Positions 60,796-64,000 of a stretch of 64,000 bases of DNA are shown one piece after another. Each line of letters begins with the position of its first letter. Position 1 is the stretch's first letter. The translations under genes and the position numbers were made by a program. Source of the DNA: Xenophilus aerolatus (GTDB taxonomy: Bacteria; Pseudomonadota; Gammaproteobacteria; Burkholderiales; Burkholderiaceae_C); assembly GCA_029968055.1 (NCBI GenBank), contig JASCNX010000002.1, positions 248,001-312,000 of the forward strand, written 5' to 3'. Below the pieces are notes generated by a model, which was given only the letters and a program-made list of their open reading frames with translations, searched no databases and had not been told where the DNA came from.

Positions 60796-62118
60796 ATGTA
60801 CCGCCTGCCCCGTACTGCCACCGCGCCGTTCTGCCCATCCGAAGTCAAGGGCAGCGTGGCAGTCGATCCGGGCCTGCCGCTGTGGAAGAAGCTGCTGCGA
60901 TTCGCGGGGCCGGGCCTGCTGGTGTCGGTGGGCTACATGGACCCCGGCAACTGGGCCACCGACATCGAAGCCGGCTCGCGCTTCGGCTACGGGCTGCTCT
61001 TCGTGGTGCTGCTGGCCAGCCTGGCCGCCATGCTGCTGCAGACCCTGTGCGTGCGCCTGGGCCTGGTGGCCGGCAAGGACCTGGCGCGTGCCTGCCGCGA
61101 CCACTACGGCCGGCGCACCAACCGCTTCCTCTGGCTGGGCGCCGAACTGGCCATCGTGGCGTGCGACCTGGCCGAGGTGCTGGGCAGCGCGCTGGCGCTG
61201 CACCTGCTCTTCGGCGTGTCGATTCCGGTCGGCATCGCCATCACGGCCTTCGACACGCTGCTGATCCTGGGCCTGCAGGGCGCGGGCTTCCGCCGCGTGG
61301 AGGCGATCGTGCTCGCCCTGGTCACAACCATCGCCGGCTGCTTCGTGGTCGAGCTGGCGATGTCGCAGCCCAACTGGTTCGGCGTCGCGATGGGCTTCGC
61401 GCCCAGCCTGGAGCGGCTGCAGCAGCCGGGCGCGCTGTACCTGGCCATCGGCATCGTCGGCGCCACGGTGATGCCGCACAACCTGTACCTGCATTCGTCG
61501 ATCGTGCAGACGCGGCTGGTGGCGAAGACCGAGGCCGCCAAGCGCGAGGCCGTCACCCTGGGCACGCTCGACGCGGTGATCTCGCTCACGCTGGCGCTGT
61601 TCGTCAACGCCGCGATCCTCATCCTGGCCGCCAGCGCCTTCCATGGCAGCGGGCACCGCGAGGTGGCCGACATCGCGGACGCCTACCGCCTCATCGAGCC
61701 CATCGTCGGCAGCGCGCTGGCGGCCACGCTCTTCGGCATCGCGCTGCTCGCGTCGGGGCAGAGCTCCACCTTCACCGGCACCATCGCGGGCCAGATCATC
61801 ATGGAGGGCTTCCTCGACCTGAAGATCCCCTGCTGGCAGCGGCGCCTGATCACGCGTGCGCTGGCGCTGGTGCCGGCCTTCGTCGGCGTCTGGTGGTTCG
61901 GCGACGGCGGCGTGGGCAAGATGCTGGTGCTCAGCCAGGTGGTGCTGAGCTTCCAGTTGCCCTTCGCGATCTGGCCGTTGATCCGCTTCACCAGCGACCG
62001 CGCGCTGATGGGCGATTTCGCCAACGGCCCGGTGCTGCGCGCGGTGGCCTGGGCGCTGTTCGGCACCATCGGCGCCGCCAACGTGTGGCTGGTGGCCTCG
62101 GTGCTGGGCGGCTTCTAG
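60796..62118 (+). CDS. mntH: Nramp-family divalent metal importer MntH
   Basis: Proton-coupled Mn2+ (and Fe2+) uptake across the inner membrane. The 440-residue protein has about 11 spans, the span-1 metal-binding motif DPGNWATD near 55-62, and the span-6 'GATVMPHNLYLHSSIV' near 224-239 (Met-Pro-His), plus the Nramp transport signature region 'GLLASGQSSTFTGTIAGQ'-like near 315-332. All key residues are present. With the riboswitch-controlled UPF0016 exporter it gives the window both arms of manganese balance. Confidence 0.95.
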   Translation: MYRLPRTATAPFCPSEVKGSVAVDPGLPLWKKLLRFAGPGLLVSVGYMDPGNWATDIEAGSRFGYGLLFVVLLASLAAMLLQTLCVRLGLVAGKDLARACRDHYGRRTNRFLWLGAELAIVACDLAEVLGSALALHLLFGVSIPVGIAITAFDTLLILGLQGAGFRRVEAIVLALVTTIAGCFVVELAMSQPNWFGVAMGFAPSLERLQQPGALYLAIGIVGATVMPHNLYLHSSIVQTRLVAKTEAAKREAVTLGTLDAVISLTLALFVNAAILILAASAFHGSGHREVADIADAYRLIEPIVGSALAATLFGIALLASGQSSTFTGTIAGQIIMEGFLDLKIPCWQRRLITRALALVPAFVGVWWFGDGGVGKMLVLSQVVLSFQLPFAIWPLIRFTSDRALMGDFANGPVLRAVAWALFGTIGAANVWLVASVLGGF

Positions 62119-62124
62119 GGCGGC

Positions 62125-62598
62125 TCAGCGTGGCGCGTGGCGCGTCACCACCGCCGACATCAGGCGCGCGGCCTTCTGCAGGAAGGCGAACTCCTCGTCC
62201 GACAGCGTGCGCTCGGCAGTGTCGAAGTGGCACAGCGTGCCGAAGAGGCCGCCGTGGTCGTCCACCAGCGGCACGCCGTGGTAGGCGCCCATCACGCCCT
62301 GGTAGCGGTGGCCGTCCAGGCGCGCATCCTGCGCCGTGCACTCGGTGCGGAACTGCCCGTCGCGCAGCACGAACTGGCAGAAGCTGTCCTCGAAAGGCAC
62401 CGAGGCGAGGAACTCGGGCCGCACCTCGCCGGCCTTGTCGAACAGGTCGAGGTTGACCAGCGTGTCCTGGTGCACCCGGTAGGCGGCGGTGTAGCGATGC
62501 GGCACGCGCGCGTTGAGGAAGCGCAGGCCCCCGGCCAGGCCCTCGCGCTGGAGCGCCGTACGCAGCGGGTCGAGGGTGGCGAAGATGGAGGAGGACAT
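62125..62598 (-). CDS. GAF-domain protein
   Basis: A 157-residue single GAF domain: 'FEDSFCQFVLRDGQFRTECTAQDARL' and 'VPLVDDHGGLFGTLCHFD' are the typical fourth and fifth strands of GAF2-like sensors. It has no output domain. Two conserved-looking Cys (FCQF, LCHFD) could bind a small ligand or be redox-active. Its 3' end faces mntH only 6 bases away. Confidence 0.82.
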   Translation of the reverse strand: MSSSIFATLDPLRTALQREGLAGGLRFLNARVPHRYTAAYRVHQDTLVNLDLFDKAGEVRPEFLASVPFEDSFCQFVLRDGQFRTECTAQDARLDGHRYQGVMGAYHGVPLVDDHGGLFGTLCHFDTAERTLSDEEFAFLQKAARLMSAVVTRHAPR

Positions 62599-62672
62599 CG
62601 GCCGCGATTGTCGCGGTTCGCCGGCCGGCGCGCGTCAGTGCGCTTCGCCAGTTGCGGGCGCGGCCGGGCGCT

Positions 62673-63200
62673 TCAGGCCGCCGCGGCCTCGCCGCGCGCG
62701 CTGCGCGACGCCGGCAGGCTGAAGGCGCCGGGTTGCACGTCGGCCGTGGCCAGCTTGATCTTGCGCGAGAGCTCGTCGAAGTGCTGGAGCTTGAAGTCGA
62801 TCACGTCCAGGGCTTCGGCCGAGGCCTTGAGCTGCGCCTGCACGCGCGTGCGGTGCGCCTCGAGCAGGGCCCGGCGCGCCTCGGCCGTGGCGTCGCCCTG
62901 CGCCGCCAGCGCCAGGTAGGTGCGGATCTCGGCCAGCGGCATGTCGGTGGCCCGCATGCGCGCGACGAAGCTCAGCGTCAGCAGGTCCTGCGGGCCGTAG
63001 TGGCGCCGCCGGCCCGCATCACGCGGCGGCGCCAGCAGGGCCATGCGCTCGTAGTAGCGCAGGGTGTCGGGGGACATCCCGGTCGCGCGCGACACCTGGC
63101 CGATGGTCATGTGCAGCAGCGGGGAGGGGTTGACGCCACCCGACGGCGAGGCGCCGACAGGCAGGGCGGAGGCGTTGCAGGGGGCGAGGGAAGAGGTCAT
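62673..63200 (-). CDS. MerR-family transcriptional regulator
   Basis: A MerR regulator: HTH 'MTIGQVSRATGMSPDTLRYYER' at residues 31-52, wing 'PPRDAGRRRHYGPQDL', and a long dimerisation helix; no cysteine cluster in the C-terminal part, so it is not a metal sensor of the CueR type. It resembles regulators of oxidoreductase genes. The start at 63200 gives a 30-residue extension, but that ATG lies 6 bases after the -10 of the MerR-type promoter, so a leaderless start is credible; 63110 is the alternative. Confidence 0.9.
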   Translation of the reverse strand: MTSSLAPCNASALPVGASPSGGVNPSPLLHMTIGQVSRATGMSPDTLRYYERMALLAPPRDAGRRRHYGPQDLLTLSFVARMRATDMPLAEIRTYLALAAQGDATAEARRALLEAHRTRVQAQLKASAEALDVIDFKLQHFDELSRKIKLATADVQPGAFSLPASRSARGEAAAA

Positions 63201-63206
63201 GCCCCC

Positions 63207-63237
63207 ATGCTAGGAGTTGGAGTGCACTCCAGGTCAA
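63207..63237 (-). promoter_or_regulatory. MerR-type promoter with operator in a 19-bp spacer
   Basis: On the minus strand, TTGACC (63237-63232) and TAGCAT (63212-63207) are separated by exactly 19 bp, the over-long spacer typical of MerR targets. The spacer contains the perfect 14-bp palindrome TGGAGTGCACTCCA (63218-63231). Autoregulation is the simple reading. Confidence 0.8.
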
Positions 63238-63269
63238 GCGAAAAATGCGGTTGGCGCCGCGCGTGGGCC

Positions 63270-64000
63270 TCAGGCCAGGGCGTCCTCGCGCCGCCCGTCC
63301 GGATGGCGGGCGAAGCGCGCCGGGTCGCGTCCGTGCACCGGCGCATGGTCGGGCCAGGGCCAGCCGCCGAACTGGGTGCGGCGGTAGTCGTTCATGGCCT
63401 GCATGATCTCGGCCTGCGTGTTCATCACGAACGGGCCGTACTGCGCCACCGGCTCGCCGATCGGGCGGCCCTGCAGCAGCAGGAACTCGCCCTCCGCCGC
63501 ATCGCCGTTCACCAGCTCGACCGGCACGTCGGCCCGCAGGGCGATGGCCGCCGGCCCCTGCACCGCCTGGCCGCCGACCGTCACCTGCTGGCCCTTGAAG
63601 AAGTACAGCGTGCGCCGGGTGCCCTCGCCCGCGGCGGCCGGCAGCGTCCAGCGCGCGCCGGGGTCCATGCGCAGCGTCCAGATGGCGACGTCCGAGTCCG
63701 CCTGCGCGGCCCACGAATCGGGCGGTGGCGCCAGCGGATCGATCGGCGCGGCGCCATCGGCCTCCGGCCGCAGCCGGCCGGCGACCACGCTCACGTCGGT
63801 GCGGCGGCCGTCGGCGTCGGTGGCCGCGAGACGCGGAATGCGGTCGGCCCAGAACATGGTGAAGTGCGGTTCCACCATCTTGTTGCGCGCCGGCAGGTTC
63901 AGCCAGATCTGGAACAGCTCCAGCGGGTTGCCGGCCTCCTGGTCGAGCAGCGGGAACATCTCCGAATGCTGGATGCCGCGGCCGGCGGTGAGCCACTGCA
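63270..64000 (-). CDS. Pirin family protein, 5' end outside the window
   Basis: The frame is open to the window edge and reads 'QWLTAGRGIQHSEMFPLLD', the pirin motif that carries metal-binding His, so the visible 243 residues lack the N-terminal part with the first metal ligands. The bicupin fold continues with 'NLPARNKMVEPHFTMFW' (another metal-site region) and a C-terminal cupin with 'GEPVAQYGPFVMNTQAEI'. Pirins are iron-binding bicupins; some are quercetinases. An internal ATG at 63959 is not the true start. Upstream of, and on the same strand as, the MerR gene. Confidence 0.93.
   Translation of the reverse strand, partial: QWLTAGRGIQHSEMFPLLDQEAGNPLELFQIWLNLPARNKMVEPHFTMFWADRIPRLAATDADGRRTDVSVVAGRLRPEADGAAPIDPLAPPPDSWAAQADSDVAIWTLRMDPGARWTLPAAAGEGTRRTLYFFKGQQVTVGGQAVQGPAAIALRADVPVELVNGDAAEGEFLLLQGRPIGEPVAQYGPFVMNTQAEIMQAMNDYRRTQFGGWPWPDHAPVHGRDPARFARHPDGRREDALA

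Overview
The window is a GC-rich chromosomal segment of a betaproteobacterium. The gene content and its local arrangements (metX-metW, lptD-surA-rsmA, kdsD-kdsC-lptC, tkt followed by gapA, several orphan LysR and Bug-type genes, Tat/Sec-exported proteins) suggest Burkholderiales, most likely Comamonadaceae and Variovorax-like. That assignment rests on gene content and style, not on a marker tree. There is no rRNA, no tRNA that I can see, no CRISPR array, no transposase and no prophage. Most of the window is core or near-core genome with small accessory insertions.

Layout. 0-4 kb: mnmE, a small cyclic-nucleotide-binding protein and two tandem zinc-ribbon membrane proteins. 4-9.4 kb: a Kef-type antiporter divergent from kdsD-kdsC-lptC (Kdo synthesis and LPS export) and an SDR enzyme. 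9.4-11 kb: a glycine-rich RRM protein, then a manganese-type (yybP-ykoY) riboswitch in front of an UPF0016/TMEM165 exporter. 11-14 kb: a SAM-II riboswitch with its own promoter and terminator in front of metX-metW, then a hydroxypyruvate-isomerase-like gene. 14-24 kb: a voltage-gated-type channel with a zinc ribbon, an IMPACT/YigZ protein, a bactofilin, DUF72, two M20 peptidases, a JmjC-like oxygenase, an MFS transporter, a DUF937 protein and a LysR regulator. 24-31 kb: rsmE, amgK, lptD, surA and rsmA. 31-32 kb: a secreted barnase-like RNase with a barstar inhibitor. 32-34.6 kb: maeB.

34.8-41 kb: a compact gene string of unknown overall function: SPFH-SHOCT protein, zinc-ribbon/DUF4178 membrane protein, DUF350 membrane protein, membrane-fused spermidine-synthase-like enzyme, and a Tat-exported, probably lipid-anchored FAD amine-oxidase-like protein. 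This is the best candidate here for a poorly described system; my inference is a membrane-stress or envelope-modification role linked to polyamines. SpeD, the enzyme that supplies the aminopropyl donor, is encoded separately at 54.8 kb.

41-48 kb: an aldo/keto reductase/LysR pair, and an amidase-Bug-LysR-FAD oxidoreductase group with two matching LysR-type palindromes on either side of its regulator. 48.4-54 kb: two paralogous exported propeller-like proteins in direct orientation around pepP, sharing a 551-bp identical tract that looks like gene conversion. 54-59 kb: murU, speD, tkt, gapA, and a 25-residue membrane peptide. 59-64 kb: response regulator, NTF2-like protein, methylpurine glycosylase, MntH manganese importer, GAF protein, a MerR regulator with a classic 19-bp-spacer promoter, and a pirin cut by the window edge.

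Themes that tie the window together: manganese balance (riboswitch exporter plus MntH), envelope building (kdsD/kdsC/lptC/lptD/surA plus amgK/murU cell-wall recycling), polyamines (speD plus the SpeE-like cassette), repeated zinc-ribbon-plus-membrane proteins, and a set of genes whose -10-like hexamer lies only 6-7 bases before the start codon, suggesting leaderless transcripts. Three kinds of dispersed repeat occur: two copies of a fold-back 'GCAGAGG' element, one 25-bp-arm inverted repeat, and one GC-rich complex palindrome.
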